A stretch of DNA of 64,000 nt from an uncultured Paracoccaceae bacterium. GTDB taxonomy: Bacteria > Pseudomonadota > Alphaproteobacteria > Rhodobacterales > Rhodobacteraceae. The translations under genes and the position numbers were made by a program. Shown piece after piece: positions 10,587 to 20,619 of this stretch. Under the pieces are notes generated by a model. It was not told where the DNA came from and ran no database searches. It worked only from the letters and a program-made list of their open reading frames with translations. The stretch spans positions 1 to 64,000 of the forward strand of contig CALKOT010000088.1 in the NCBI GenBank assembly GCA_938092015.1. Direction: 5' to 3'. How positions within the stretch are numbered: position 1 is the stretch's first letter; every line of letters begins with the position of its first letter.

Positions 10587-10852
10587 GCGGTAGGCGTAAC
10601 GCGCCAGATGGCGGAGGCCAACCGCCGATTTTCCGTAGAAAAGAGTGTGGAGGACTTTTGGCGCCAATTCACTAAGGAACAGCCCAATCGTTGATTGGAA
10701 ACCCTTGGAGTGATCTCGCCAAGGCGCTTTTGGGGGAGAGGCAAAGACAAACCAAATTGGAATGCCAAACCTGACACCAACTAGGAAGGTTTGAGCGCCG
10801 TTATGATGTGAGCGGACGTTGGGAATTCCGCTTCGCCTGAAGGTAAGCAATA

Positions 10853-12637
10853 TTACGATAGCACCAGATCAGACGCGACAAGCACCTCATCGATTTTGTT
10901 TTCGCTGAGATAGATATCAAATAGCGGAAGCCAACTTCGAATATCGGCCTCCAACATGAAACGAGAACTAGGGAAACGCGCCGTGCCCGGTTGTGTCTCG
11001 GCCTGAACTTCTACGAAACCACCGGCTTTAAATTCCGCTGTCACGATACTGCTGTCCCCCAAACTATAGGGAACACGTAGCGCATCGGCTGCTGACGTCC
11101 CAACCTCGTTCTCCAAAACAGATATGATGCCCTCGTAGCCTGGATTCCGTTCCAGAGAATCCCAAACGGCAATCGCCAGCCTTCCCCCGGGCTTAAGCGC
11201 GCGAAACATTTCGTCAATTGATTTTGCGCGGTCTTCAAAGAACATCATGCCAAATTGGGACAAGACGCAATCAAAGGATGCCTCTTCGAATTTCAACGCC
11301 TCAGCGCCACACAAAACCCAGTCAATTCCAGATTCAAGTTCTGCAGCTGCGGCAAGCATTCCGGGCGCTGGGTCGACGCCAACGACAGGACCCATGTCTT
11401 TAGCGATGACGTGCAGTTTGTGCGCAAGATCAGGATGGCATTCCTTGATTTCCTTCTTGCAGGCGATCCGACCCGCCAAAGCCTCAAGCCGCAGTCGGAT
11501 GTGGTTGTTGAACTTCTGGAACCGCACCGCTTTCAGCGCGCGGGTCGCGACTTCCGTGACCAGCGTAAGAACATGCGGGCCGCCATAAAGTGCAAATCCG
11601 CCTGCGCTGCGCGGCTGGGACGTACCGCCCCACGGCGTGTTCGACTGCAGATCGCCACCGCCAGACAGGGCGTCAAAGCTGGGATCAAACAGCGCGCCCA
11701 TATCCAGCAGGATCAGGCAGGCGTTCAGATACGCCTCATACAGCGCATCGAAATGCACATAGCTCGCCAGATCGCGCGGGGTCGAAATGAAGCGTCGCTT
11801 GCCGGTGAACGGTTTGCCTTTCGGGCTGTCGCCGGGGGCGAACCCGTTCTGGACAAACACCCAGTCTTTTTTGGACTGCATGTAATCGAGTTTTTCAGTC
11901 GCTTCTGACACCTTCTGATCAATGGTGATCGCAAAATAGGTGATCTTGCCATCAATCGGTTTAGTGGTCTCACAGCGGCCGTTATTGCCGATCAGCATGA
12001 ACTGGGACAGATATGGCCCAACCTCAACACCCGGCGAGGACCCGCGAAAGACATTCTGGTCTCTCAGCTTACCAGCCATGTTTGTGATCCGCGGGCGGCC
12101 AAGAAAGCCCGTTTGAACATAGGCCAGCTGGTTCAGACGACGCGAAGCCTGATCCACAGGGGTTTTCTTGACGCCGCAATCAGAAAATTCGGTGAAGGGA
12201 ACATCGCGCAGCAGCGCCAGCTCATAAACCTCAGCCATCTCGAATGTCAGCTCATCCGAGCACAGCTCTGGCGCCGGGGCCATCGTAACAGCCTGTGGAT
12301 CAGGGCCTTCCAGCTCAAACGCAAGGCCTGCGGTCGGCGCTTCCCATTTACGGCGTTTTACCTTTTCGTCGGGATGAACTGGCACGGGCACGCCTGCCGT
12401 GAAGGGATCAATGTAGCCTTCATCGACGCAACGCCTGAACGCTTCGAAATGGGTTCGGTCTTTGATCAGACCGTTTTTATGATCATGCTCCAACCCTTTG
12501 GTGAAGCTCATGGCATGGTGATCAGAGGCGTAGCGCTGCTCATCACCGTTGGCGAGATGGGTAAGATGTAGACGAGACTTGGCTGTCTCAGCCGCTGCGA
12601 CGCGATAATTATATGCGTCCTGCTTTCTATCGGTCAT
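10853..12637 (-). pseudogene. Chimeric ORF: N-terminal vanadium-dependent haloperoxidase fused to a C-terminal class I SAM methyltransferase fragment
   Basis: N-terminal ~410 aa match vanadium bromoperoxidase style (YLSQFML, FQKFNNHIRLRLEALAGRI); sequence switches near 11390-11400 to GVDPAPGMLAAAAELES...FDCVLSQFGMMFFEDRAKSIDEMFRALKPGGRLAIAVW (methyltransferase_11-like). Confidence 0.82.
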
Positions 12638-12820
12638 GTATCTATTCCTTGAACAACATCCGCTGGAGGATGCGAATGCGTTCAGGAATAGTTAATCACC
12701 GTTAGTCCACCGTGACAGGAGGGTGAAGTCAGACGTGAATCCCGCCTGAAATCGCAACCTGCAAAACTTTTATCAAATCAGAATGGGCTTTATCACGCGC
12801 TTGTGAGGTAGATTCACCAC

Positions 12821-13378
12821 TCAGCTACTGATCATAAACTTCACATCATCTTCTGAAAACCGGTCGATTCCCTTTGCCATATTCTGGGCATTGCGAAGAT
12901 AGAAGCGTGCATTAATCAGATTTGCATCGCCGCAATCGCGGGTGCCAAGCAGTTTGGCGGGTACACCTGCGATGATGGAATTTTCCGGGAACTCTGAATT
13001 TTCCGTCACGATGGAGTGCCCGGCGACAATAGAATTCGCGCCGATCTTCACCCCGTCCATGATCGTCGCGCCAATCCCGATCAGGCAGCGATCACCGATA
13101 GTACACCCATGCAAACAGACCTTGTGCGTGATTGAGCAATCCTCGCCGACATAAGTTCCTGTATGATTGCCAACATGCACCATGACATGGTCCTGAATGT
13201 TGGTCCGGGCACCGATGACGACCTCAAACATCTCAGCCCGAAAGACGACATAGGGCCAAACCGATGATCCCTCTTCCAGCTTCACCTTGCCGTGGATGAT
13301 GGCGGTGTCGTGGATGAAGGCAGGATCGTTCAGGGTGACATGATCGCCTACCACTGGGCCAGTTTGAACGTTGCTCAC
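12821..13378 (-). CDS. Gamma carbonic anhydrase-like / hexapeptide-repeat (PaaY/CaiE-type) protein
   Basis: Left-handed beta-helix repeats (GSSVWPYVVFRAEMFEVVIGARTNIQDHVMVHVG...IGDRCLIGIGATIMDGVKIGANSIVAGHSIV). Confidence 0.9.
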   Translation of the reverse strand: MSNVQTGPVVGDHVTLNDPAFIHDTAIIHGKVKLEEGSSVWPYVVFRAEMFEVVIGARTNIQDHVMVHVGNHTGTYVGEDCSITHKVCLHGCTIGDRCLIGIGATIMDGVKIGANSIVAGHSIVTENSEFPENSIIAGVPAKLLGTRDCGDANLINARFYLRNAQNMAKGIDRFSEDDVKFMISS

Positions 13379-14592
13379 TTCACAGCGCCTTTTGCCTTGA
13401 GGTCGTCGGGGTCAAACCCTAACTCTTTCAGCACTTCGTCAGTGTGCTGACCAACGCGGGGCGGTGGGCGGCGGTAGGTGATCGGTGTGCCGCTCAGTTT
13501 GATCGGGTTGCCCAGAGTTTCGACGTAGCCCTTCTCGGCGTGCGGATAGTCCTGTTTGACCCGACTGCCACGGCCCAACGCATGCGGATCGTTGATCGCG
13601 CTTTCAAGGTCATTGATCGGACCGCACGGAACGCCAAATTCCTCCAGCAGTTTGATCCATTCGCCGCGCGTTTTGGATCGCGTCGCCTCAAACATCCTGG
13701 GCATCAGCGCCTCACGGTTTTCGACACGGGCGCGATTGGTGGTGAAGCGCGGGTCTGACGCCATGTCCGATCCGCAGGCATCGCAGAACTTGGCGAACTG
13801 GCTGTCATTGCCGATAGCGAGGCTGAACCAACCGTCTGATGCCTCAAACGCGCCATAGGGCACGACCGTTGGGTGCATGTTACCCATCCGGCCCGGCACT
13901 TTATTATCGGTCAGATAGGACGTGCCCATGTTGATCAGCCAGGAAATCTGCGAATCGAGCAACGCTACGTCGATATGCTGTCCTTCGCCGGTTTTCTCAC
14001 GGGCATGCAGTGCCGAAAGAACAGCGACGGTCGAGTACATCCCCGTCATGACGTCTGCAATGCCAACGCCAACTTTTGTCGGTTCTCCATCCGAATCGCC
14101 AGTGACGGACATGATGCCGCCCATTGATTGGATCAGGAAATCATATCCGGCGCGGTGCGCGTAAGGTCCGGTCTGACCAAACCCGGTGATGGAACAATAG
14201 ATAAGGCCCGGATTGCGCGCTTTCAGCGTTTCATAATCCAGCCCACGACGCTTCAGATCACCGACCTTGAAGTTCTCAAGCATGATGTCGGACCCAGCGG
14301 CGATATCGGCAAGCAGCGCCTGGCCTTCTGGATTTGAAATATCGACAGCGACAGATCGCTTGTTCCGGTTCGCGCACAGGTAATAGGCGCTTTCCTGCGT
14401 ATCGTTACCATCCTTGTCTTTGACGAACGGCGGCCCCCAGGCGCGTGTGTCGTCACCCTTACCTGGGCGTTCAATCTTGATGACATCAGCGCCGAGGTCG
14501 CCAAGCAGCTGGCCAACAGTAGGTCCTGCCAGAATGCGGCTCATATCAAGCACGCGTAGGCCGGTGAGTGGGCCGTCTTTCAGATCAGTCAT
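13375..14592 (-). CDS. CaiB/BaiF family CoA-transferase
   Basis: GLRVLDMSRILAGPTVGQLLGDLGADVIKIERPGKGDDTRAWGPPF; start at MTDLKDGPLTG with aaggagca upstream. Confidence 0.95.
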   Translation of the reverse strand: MTDLKDGPLTGLRVLDMSRILAGPTVGQLLGDLGADVIKIERPGKGDDTRAWGPPFVKDKDGNDTQESAYYLCANRNKRSVAVDISNPEGQALLADIAAGSDIMLENFKVGDLKRRGLDYETLKARNPGLIYCSITGFGQTGPYAHRAGYDFLIQSMGGIMSVTGDSDGEPTKVGVGIADVMTGMYSTVAVLSALHAREKTGEGQHIDVALLDSQISWLINMGTSYLTDNKVPGRMGNMHPTVVPYGAFEASDGWFSLAIGNDSQFAKFCDACGSDMASDPRFTTNRARVENREALMPRMFEATRSKTRGEWIKLLEEFGVPCGPINDLESAINDPHALGRGSRVKQDYPHAEKGYVETLGNPIKLSGTPITYRRPPPRVGQHTDEVLKELGFDPDDLKAKGAVK

Positions 14593-14611
14593 GGAATGCT
14601 CCTTATGCGAC

Positions 14612-15649
14612 TCAGCCCGGAAGGTTTGCCCGAATTTCGCGGTTAAGTCTTTCCCTTTGGCGGGCTGACGCAGTGACAAGGCCGCTCCACGTCCAGTCGG
14701 CGCGGGCGCGAAGTTCTGTCAGAAGGCCACCATCACGCAACTCACCCCCCCGGTTAAAGAGGAAGTCCACCATAGAGCCCAGGTCACGAAAATGCGGCAA
14801 TCGCCAACGGCGGCGAAGGCCATTCAAGGCTGAAGATGAGGCAAGCGGCGCTGCGCCACATTCAAGCGCCGAAAGAACATCAAGGCGAGGCGCGCTACCT
14901 TCGATATCCGGCGCGATGGCCAAATCGAGGCCGCGATAGAACGCCATTTCTTCCAGGCTTTCATCGATATGAGTCACCAGAAAGGGCAAAGGCGGCGGGC
15001 TGATTTCCGATGCGCCGGGCCCGGCAATGGCGAAGTTTGGTGCGCCTCCGCCACCACGGGCGACAATTTCGTCGAAAAACGCTCTTGTCGCTGAGATGGA
15101 CGTTTCATCCTTTTCCACCCACGTCCCCGCCAGCAATTGCGACTTACGTAACCGGGGCCGGATCTTACGGGCGCCGTCGATCAAAGCTGGTGTTTCAGCG
15201 GTGCTGATCCCAAGGGTTTCGACGAGCCGGGTTTGTGGGGGCTCTGCCGTTAAGACAAGCGCGGCCGCGCTCAGACGTTGCGCAAGCGCTTCTTGTTCCT
15301 CTTCTGCCACCGGGGCCTGCAAATCGATGACCTGCAAGGCACGCGAAGGGCCGGACAGGCCGGGGGCTAGGTCTGGCGTCAATGCGCAGGCGACATCAAA
15401 GTGATCTCGCCGATCCAGATTGCGTGCAGCTGCTTCCACTTCTGTCCGCGGGCAAATCGCCAGATGATCCGCCGTTGCCATCAACCACCTGATTGCACCA
15501 GCGCCTGGGGTTACGTCAGAGACGAACAAGGTAGTGATTGCGAAATGATTGCCAGCGAAATAGCGGGCAATCATACGATAGCGCCGCCACGCGGCAGTCC
15601 CGGTTTTGGCGGGCGGCGCATCCGTTATGAGGAGGACACGACGGGTCAC
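14612..15649 (-). CDS. Glycosyltransferase-like protein
   Basis: RVLLITDAPPAKTGTAAWRRYRM... and C-terminal DLAIAPDIEGSAPRLDVLSALECGAAPLAS resemble GT-B nucleotide-sugar binding region; overlaps upstream gene. Confidence 0.6.
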   Translation of the reverse strand: MTRRVLLITDAPPAKTGTAAWRRYRMIARYFAGNHFAITTLFVSDVTPGAGAIRWLMATADHLAICPRTEVEAAARNLDRRDHFDVACALTPDLAPGLSGPSRALQVIDLQAPVAEEEQEALAQRLSAAALVLTAEPPQTRLVETLGISTAETPALIDGARKIRPRLRKSQLLAGTWVEKDETSISATRAFFDEIVARGGGGAPNFAIAGPGASEISPPPLPFLVTHIDESLEEMAFYRGLDLAIAPDIEGSAPRLDVLSALECGAAPLASSSALNGLRRRWRLPHFRDLGSMVDFLFNRGGELRDGGLLTELRARADWTWSGLVTASARQRERLNREIRANLPG

Positions 15650-16626
15650 CAGCTTTTCTCTAACTCAAGTTGGGTTTGCGCCTCGTCCCAAACCTCCCAC
15701 GCGCCGCGTTTACGAGTGACGGCAGTGGTGACTTCGGTGACTTCGGCTGTGAGGCTTTCTGCGACTTCAATCTCGACGAACAACGAAACCAGTGACGTCG
15801 CACCATCATTCGGGCTTGCGACAGCTTTCCAGATTGATCCTTCTCGGTGCGCGTCGATGGTCCACTCAGGCGCATTTGGCAGGGAAATCAGCGGATTGGG
15901 GGAAGCTGCCTCAAGATCTGCGATGGTTACGCTGACAGGCTGTGGCGCACCCGATAACTGTGGCGCAATAAGCGCGCAGCCACCATCTGCCGCCATAACA
16001 ACATGCCCCTCGCCCAGCGCCGCTGCTATCTGACCCGCATCAGGTTGATCAAGCATTGCAGCGGGGTAAAGAACCACTTCGGAATGGGCCGCCCCGTGGC
16101 GAAGGGATTTGATCACATTGCCAGCGCCAATGAACGATGAAAACGCGTCGAATTCATCAATCCCAGAGGTTTTGAGGGCAATCGCATTCCCTGCCACCCC
16201 CGACGCGATGAGATCTTCGTGCAAATAGACATGATCCCGGCCAGCATTGTCTTCGAAGACAAGTTGAAGAGGATGGGATGAAAACGCTTCGCCCCGAATG
16301 CGCAACGCTGCAAGACGGTCTGGCGCGAGTTCTTTCGCGATCTCAAGCAATTCTGCCGCCTGCGCTGTTGTTGTATCGACGATCAGAAGACCGTGTTGCG
16401 CCAGTCGCTGACAGTCGTCACCCCGACGAAACAAGTCCACCGGCGGCGGCAAGGTTACAAACCCGTCACGGCGGATGATCCCGCCCACCGGGCGGCGCGC
16501 CATACGCATGACGGCTTTCGCTGCTTCATCAAGCAGGGGACAACCATCGCCAAATTCTGAAAGAAAAACGGCATCCTCAAGCGAATCTGCGATGCTGCGC
16601 ATCAAAAGCTCTGCGCCAAGGCTCAT
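15646..16626 (-). CDS. Hypothetical protein in glycosyltransferase operon
   Basis: Long ORF with 4-nt overlaps with both neighbours in the same orientation. Confidence 0.65.
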   Translation of the reverse strand: MSLGAELLMRSIADSLEDAVFLSEFGDGCPLLDEAAKAVMRMARRPVGGIIRRDGFVTLPPPVDLFRRGDDCQRLAQHGLLIVDTTTAQAAELLEIAKELAPDRLAALRIRGEAFSSHPLQLVFEDNAGRDHVYLHEDLIASGVAGNAIALKTSGIDEFDAFSSFIGAGNVIKSLRHGAAHSEVVLYPAAMLDQPDAGQIAAALGEGHVVMAADGGCALIAPQLSGAPQPVSVTIADLEAASPNPLISLPNAPEWTIDAHREGSIWKAVASPNDGATSLVSLFVEIEVAESLTAEVTEVTTAVTRKRGAWEVWDEAQTQLELEKSW

Positions 16627-17570
16627 GCCGCGTGCGCCGCAACCAAAGCCTTCTGGCGGCCCATTTCAATCAAGGACAAAAGAGCATCAGCAAAGCTAGC
16701 CAAAGGGCGGCTGTCAGCAAAGTCAGACGCATGCACTGGGTCCGGTTCGCGAGGCGATCCTGCAAACTCAAACGCTATTTCAGCAGCAAGCCTTGTATCT
16801 GCAATGCCCATCACTGGCGCACTGATGCATTTAGCTACAAAAACAGCATTGCTGTCCGCTGTTTCCGCCCCGGTTGAGACATCAATAACCGCGCGCGCGC
16901 CAGCAACAACTGCAGCGATTTCCGCGCGTTTACGCACATACCGCACCCGCCCCGCAGGCATTTGAAAAGCTGAAAGGATATCGGCCAGCTCATTCGCATC
17001 TTGCCGGGTATATGCCAGAATATCGAGTGCGATTTCAGTTTGCAGCTTGCCCAGCGCCCTTAGCCCTAAAAGGGCGCCATAGGCCTGTTCGATGGCGCCG
17101 GCGCCCACCGATAGAACCAGATCTGTGCCGCTCGCTTTGGGGAAATGGACAGCGGGACGTCGAACTACCTGCCCAGCTGTTCTTACGTCTTTCGCATCGA
17201 GCGTCCCAGACGTGACGCCTTCGGGAAGCCGGAACCCCGTTTGAACGTAGCGCTGAGAAGACCGAAGGCCGGTGAGGCCGCCAGTGGGTGCAACAATGTT
17301 GTAGCCGGCGATCAGAACCGCTGCTGGCGCTTCTTTCATCATTCGCAAGGCCCATTCGTAGTCACTTGGCGCTGTGAGATCGTAGAGCAGACTATCGGTA
17401 CCGGGCTGAAAATTTCGTCGAAACGCCCTTAAGGACATCGCCTGCCTCGGGCCGACCTGATGCACGGCTTTAAAGCCGCCTGCCAAAATCGGTGTAGCAG
17501 CCGCCACGCAATCCAACGGATCATCGGGCGGCGCGTCACCCAGCACATACAGCTCGGCTTGGCTTACCAT
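16623..17570 (-). CDS. Glycosyltransferase-like / hypothetical protein
   Basis: Start at MVSQAELYVLGDAPPDD; C-terminal RVRYVRKRAEIAAVVAGARAVIDVSTG...GT-B-like; same operon. Confidence 0.55.
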   Translation of the reverse strand: MVSQAELYVLGDAPPDDPLDCVAAATPILAGGFKAVHQVGPRQAMSLRAFRRNFQPGTDSLLYDLTAPSDYEWALRMMKEAPAAVLIAGYNIVAPTGGLTGLRSSQRYVQTGFRLPEGVTSGTLDAKDVRTAGQVVRRPAVHFPKASGTDLVLSVGAGAIEQAYGALLGLRALGKLQTEIALDILAYTRQDANELADILSAFQMPAGRVRYVRKRAEIAAVVAGARAVIDVSTGAETADSNAVFVAKCISAPVMGIADTRLAAEIAFEFAGSPREPDPVHASDFADSRPLASFADALLSLIEMGRQKALVAAHAA

Positions 17571-17586
17571 TGTCGGCACCCAGAAC

Positions 17587-18453
17587 TCATTCGGTGATGT
17601 TCCAATCATCGTCGTCAGCGACACTGTCAATCGCATCGACACGTCGCACGCGATCCCGCGCTTCAAGCAGGTTGTCTACATGGGTCAGCAGCTCAGCCAG
17701 GATCATCGGGCGTTCATCCCGGGCGATGACGCCCCCAGCCAGCGTTTCGCGAAAGGCCTTCTTCAGTTGGTCCAGTTCTGCACGCAATGAGGCGACCTCT
17801 GCTGTCAGATCGCTGGCAAGCGCCTCTCCGGCAGAGATTGGATATCGAGCCAGTGTTTCTTCACCGATGCGAAATTCAATAACCGCGACGCCATCCCCCA
17901 AGGCCGACGCTGGAAGCGCAGCCGTCAAAGGATACTCATCGCCGCTGATGTTTCCCAATGTCACAACCGCCAGTCGCACGCCTTTCAGGTTGAGCGTTAC
18001 CTCAGGCGGCGCGCCGCCCCCCTGGATCGTCAAGCGCCCCGTGAAGACGCCTGCACGAAATCGGGTGATCTTTATCTCTGCGCTGTCCGACATTACGCAT
18101 CCTTCAACATAACGCGCCAACGCTGCGCGAGTGGGGAAATGGCTGGTAAGCAGCGTTGTGCCGCCTTCTGAATCGGTAACTTCAACACGAAGGTTCACGC
18201 CCGCGTCGGCCCGAGCCAGCAGGTCGGCCAGTAAGCGCGCTGAAAACACACAGAATGCCGTTGGTGGTGGACCAATATCTGCAAGCACCTCTGCACTAAG
18301 GGCCGAGATAGGCGACGCGGCGACAACCTCATACGCAACATCGCCGTCCAGGATGAACTGCGCCCGCCCAGGCCTACCCTCTGACGCCGCGACAAACCCC
18401 GCAATGCGGCCTGCATCCGGGTCCAAAGCAGCGGCGGCGTTAGGCAGATTCAT
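17587..18453 (-). CDS. Hypothetical protein with C-terminal coiled-coil
   Basis: Coupled to upstream ORF; ASDLTAEVASLRAELDQLKKAFRETL coiled-coil-like segment. Confidence 0.6.
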   Translation of the reverse strand: MNLPNAAAALDPDAGRIAGFVAASEGRPGRAQFILDGDVAYEVVAASPISALSAEVLADIGPPPTAFCVFSARLLADLLARADAGVNLRVEVTDSEGGTTLLTSHFPTRAALARYVEGCVMSDSAEIKITRFRAGVFTGRLTIQGGGAPPEVTLNLKGVRLAVVTLGNISGDEYPLTAALPASALGDGVAVIEFRIGEETLARYPISAGEALASDLTAEVASLRAELDQLKKAFRETLAGGVIARDERPMILAELLTHVDNLLEARDRVRRVDAIDSVADDDDWNITE

Positions 18454-19196
18454 GCGACGCCCCGCGTCGTTAATGAAAGCGTGAGATCCCTGATAGACAT
18501 CTCAACCATCCGTGGGCGGTCAAAAATGATATCCAGCCAAAGCCGGTCGTTCGCCGCTGGTTCAAATGCGGCGAACGACATATCAAATTCAAACCTTGCG
18601 CGACCATCTCCAATGGTTCCGTCGGCATGAAGCACGTCTGAAGTTTGCGACGCTTTCATGTTGAGCCTCAGGAACGCCTTCACTTGCCTTGATGCGGCAA
18701 GATCAATCTCAACGGCCAGAACTTCCCCTGCTTTTGGGCGGCGGACGTGGTCTGGCGCAGCCAAAACCAACGACAGATATAATCCACGAAATTCATAACT
18801 TTCGAAAAACAATTCGAACCTTAGGGCGCTGTCTTCGCCTCGCGCAGGGCGCTGCGCCAACGTAAACGCCCCGCCATCGCTGTCATGATATATCGACAGC
18901 CCCGGACCGGGGTGCAGGCCGCTGGCGGGATTGGACCAGATTGTTTGATCCTGAGGCAAGCTGAAGATGTCGGGGCGATGGGTCCATTCTGCGCCGGGCG
19001 CTGTCGCATCCGCCTCATCGGCGCGCGTCAAGCGGGCCTCTATCTTCATTGCAATTCGATCAAGTTCAGCCCGGCGACGAAGGGTTAATTGGCGAAAAGC
19101 GCTTAGATCATTGGCGCGCTTCGCCTGCCGTTCTCAGTACCATGCGAAGGCCCGATCGCGGAGGCTGCGTTTCGCGTTGTCATTTGCGTCGGCCAT
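18450..19196 (-). pseudogene. DUF6478-like hypothetical protein interrupted by in-frame TGA at 19134-19136
   Basis: Extending the 18450..19049 frame upstream gives MADANDNAKRSLRDRAFAWY*ERQAKRANDLSAFRQLTLRRRAELDRIAMKIEARLTRAD...; helical N-terminus continuous except for TGA. Confidence 0.7.
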
Positions 19197-19317
19197 GACC
19201 CTCCGCCGATTGTGCCGTTTGCCTTTGGTGGTGATAGCGTGAAGGGGCGCCCCCCGTCGAGAGGCGTGTCGCTCAGCGCAGTTGTTCCGGCGATGATCGC
19301 GATGTTATGTGAACAAG

Positions 19318-20619
19318 ATGTCTACTTCTCAGAAAACCCTGCTCACTGGACGGATTTTACGCTTCGGCGCCGATCCCTTCCTATCGCCACCAACTGAAGC
19401 CATCCATGTTGATGAGGCGATCTTGCTGGACGGTGAGTTGATCGTGGACATCGGCAGTGCAGCGACCTTGGCGGATCATCACCCTGAAACTGCGCGCATC
19501 GATTTTGGTAACAAGATCATCACGCCAGGGTTCGTTGATTGCCACAATCACTACGCCCAGACTGGCATCATTGCGAGTTGGGGCAAGCGGCTGATCGACT
19601 GGCTAAACACGTACACCTTTCCTGAAGAGATGCGGTTTGGCGATGCTGCTTATGCGGCGGAGATCTCTGAACGTTATCTAGACCTCTTGATCAGCAATGG
19701 CATCACATCAGCGGCGGCGTTCTGCACGATACATCCTGAAAGCGTTGATGCGCTGTTTTCAGCAGCCGAGACACGCGGAATGCGCATGACCGCCGGCAAA
19801 GTGATGATGGATCGCAATGCGCCAGACGGCCTGCGGGATACGGCGCAATCTGGATATGACCAGTCCAAGGCGCTGATCAAAAGCTGGGCTGGGCACGAAC
19901 GATTGACATATGCGGTAACGCCACGTTTTGCGCCGACCTCAACGCCCGAACAGTTAGAGGCGGCTGGCGCGCTTTGGTCTGAGCATCCTGATTGCGCGAT
20001 GCAGACACACTTATCTGAGCAGCACGAAGAAATCGCCTGGGTAAAGGACCTGTTCCCAGACGATCCAGACTATCTGTCAGTTTATGAACGCTATGGCCTG
20101 TGCGGCCCAGGCGCGATCATGGGGCATTCGATTCACCTGACTGATCGAGAGATAGCGGCTTTGCGTGATACCGGCGCTTCGGTCGCTCACTGTCCCACAT
20201 CGAACGCATTCATCGGATCCGGAATGTGCGATGTTACGGGCCTTCGCGCTGCTGGCGTGCCAGTTGGTTTAGCTACGGATGTCGGTGGCGGATCCAGTTT
20301 TTCAATGTTTGCGACGATGCGGTCCGCCTATAAGATTGGGCAGTTACGGGGCGATGCTTTGCACCCAGCTCAACTATGGTGGCTGGCCACAGCAGGATCT
20401 GCTGCAGCGATGCGTCACGACGACAAAATCGGCAGGTTTGCCCCGGGGATGGAGGCTGACTTGATCATCCTTGACCCTGACGCAACGCCGGTTCTTGCGC
20501 AGCGCACGCAGCGGGCGGAGGATATCTCAGATGTATTGTTCGCGCTGATGATCCTTGGGGATGATCGTGCGATCCATCAAACGTGGGTAAACGGCAAGGA
20601 AATGAAGGGCGCGATATGA
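19318..20619 (+). CDS. guaD: Guanine deaminase (amidohydrolase family)
   Basis: ITPGFVDCHNHYAQTGIIASWGKRLIDWLNTYTFPEE, QTHLSEQHEEIAWVKDLFP, VAHCPTSNAFIGSGM, VGLATDVGGGSSFSMFATM. Confidence 0.93.
   Translation: MSTSQKTLLTGRILRFGADPFLSPPTEAIHVDEAILLDGELIVDIGSAATLADHHPETARIDFGNKIITPGFVDCHNHYAQTGIIASWGKRLIDWLNTYTFPEEMRFGDAAYAAEISERYLDLLISNGITSAAAFCTIHPESVDALFSAAETRGMRMTAGKVMMDRNAPDGLRDTAQSGYDQSKALIKSWAGHERLTYAVTPRFAPTSTPEQLEAAGALWSEHPDCAMQTHLSEQHEEIAWVKDLFPDDPDYLSVYERYGLCGPGAIMGHSIHLTDREIAALRDTGASVAHCPTSNAFIGSGMCDVTGLRAAGVPVGLATDVGGGSSFSMFATMRSAYKIGQLRGDALHPAQLWWLATAGSAAAMRHDDKIGRFAPGMEADLIILDPDATPVLAQRTQRAEDISDVLFALMILGDDRAIHQTWVNGKEMKGAI

Noticed and set aside
10587-10850. 88-aa N-terminal extension of the SMP-30-like protein
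   Set aside because: Not protein-like and lacks domain similarity; MKRILKPLGTAIIAGIAYLIAWP is a normal membrane-anchor start.
11255-11908. 217-aa plus-strand ORF opposite the haloperoxidase chimera
   Set aside because: Antisense shadow ORF with no protein-like features.
10853-12637. Natural-product biosynthetic cluster around the haloperoxidase
   Set aside because: No NRPS/PKS/terpene synthase neighbours; the haloperoxidase itself lacks key active-site motifs.
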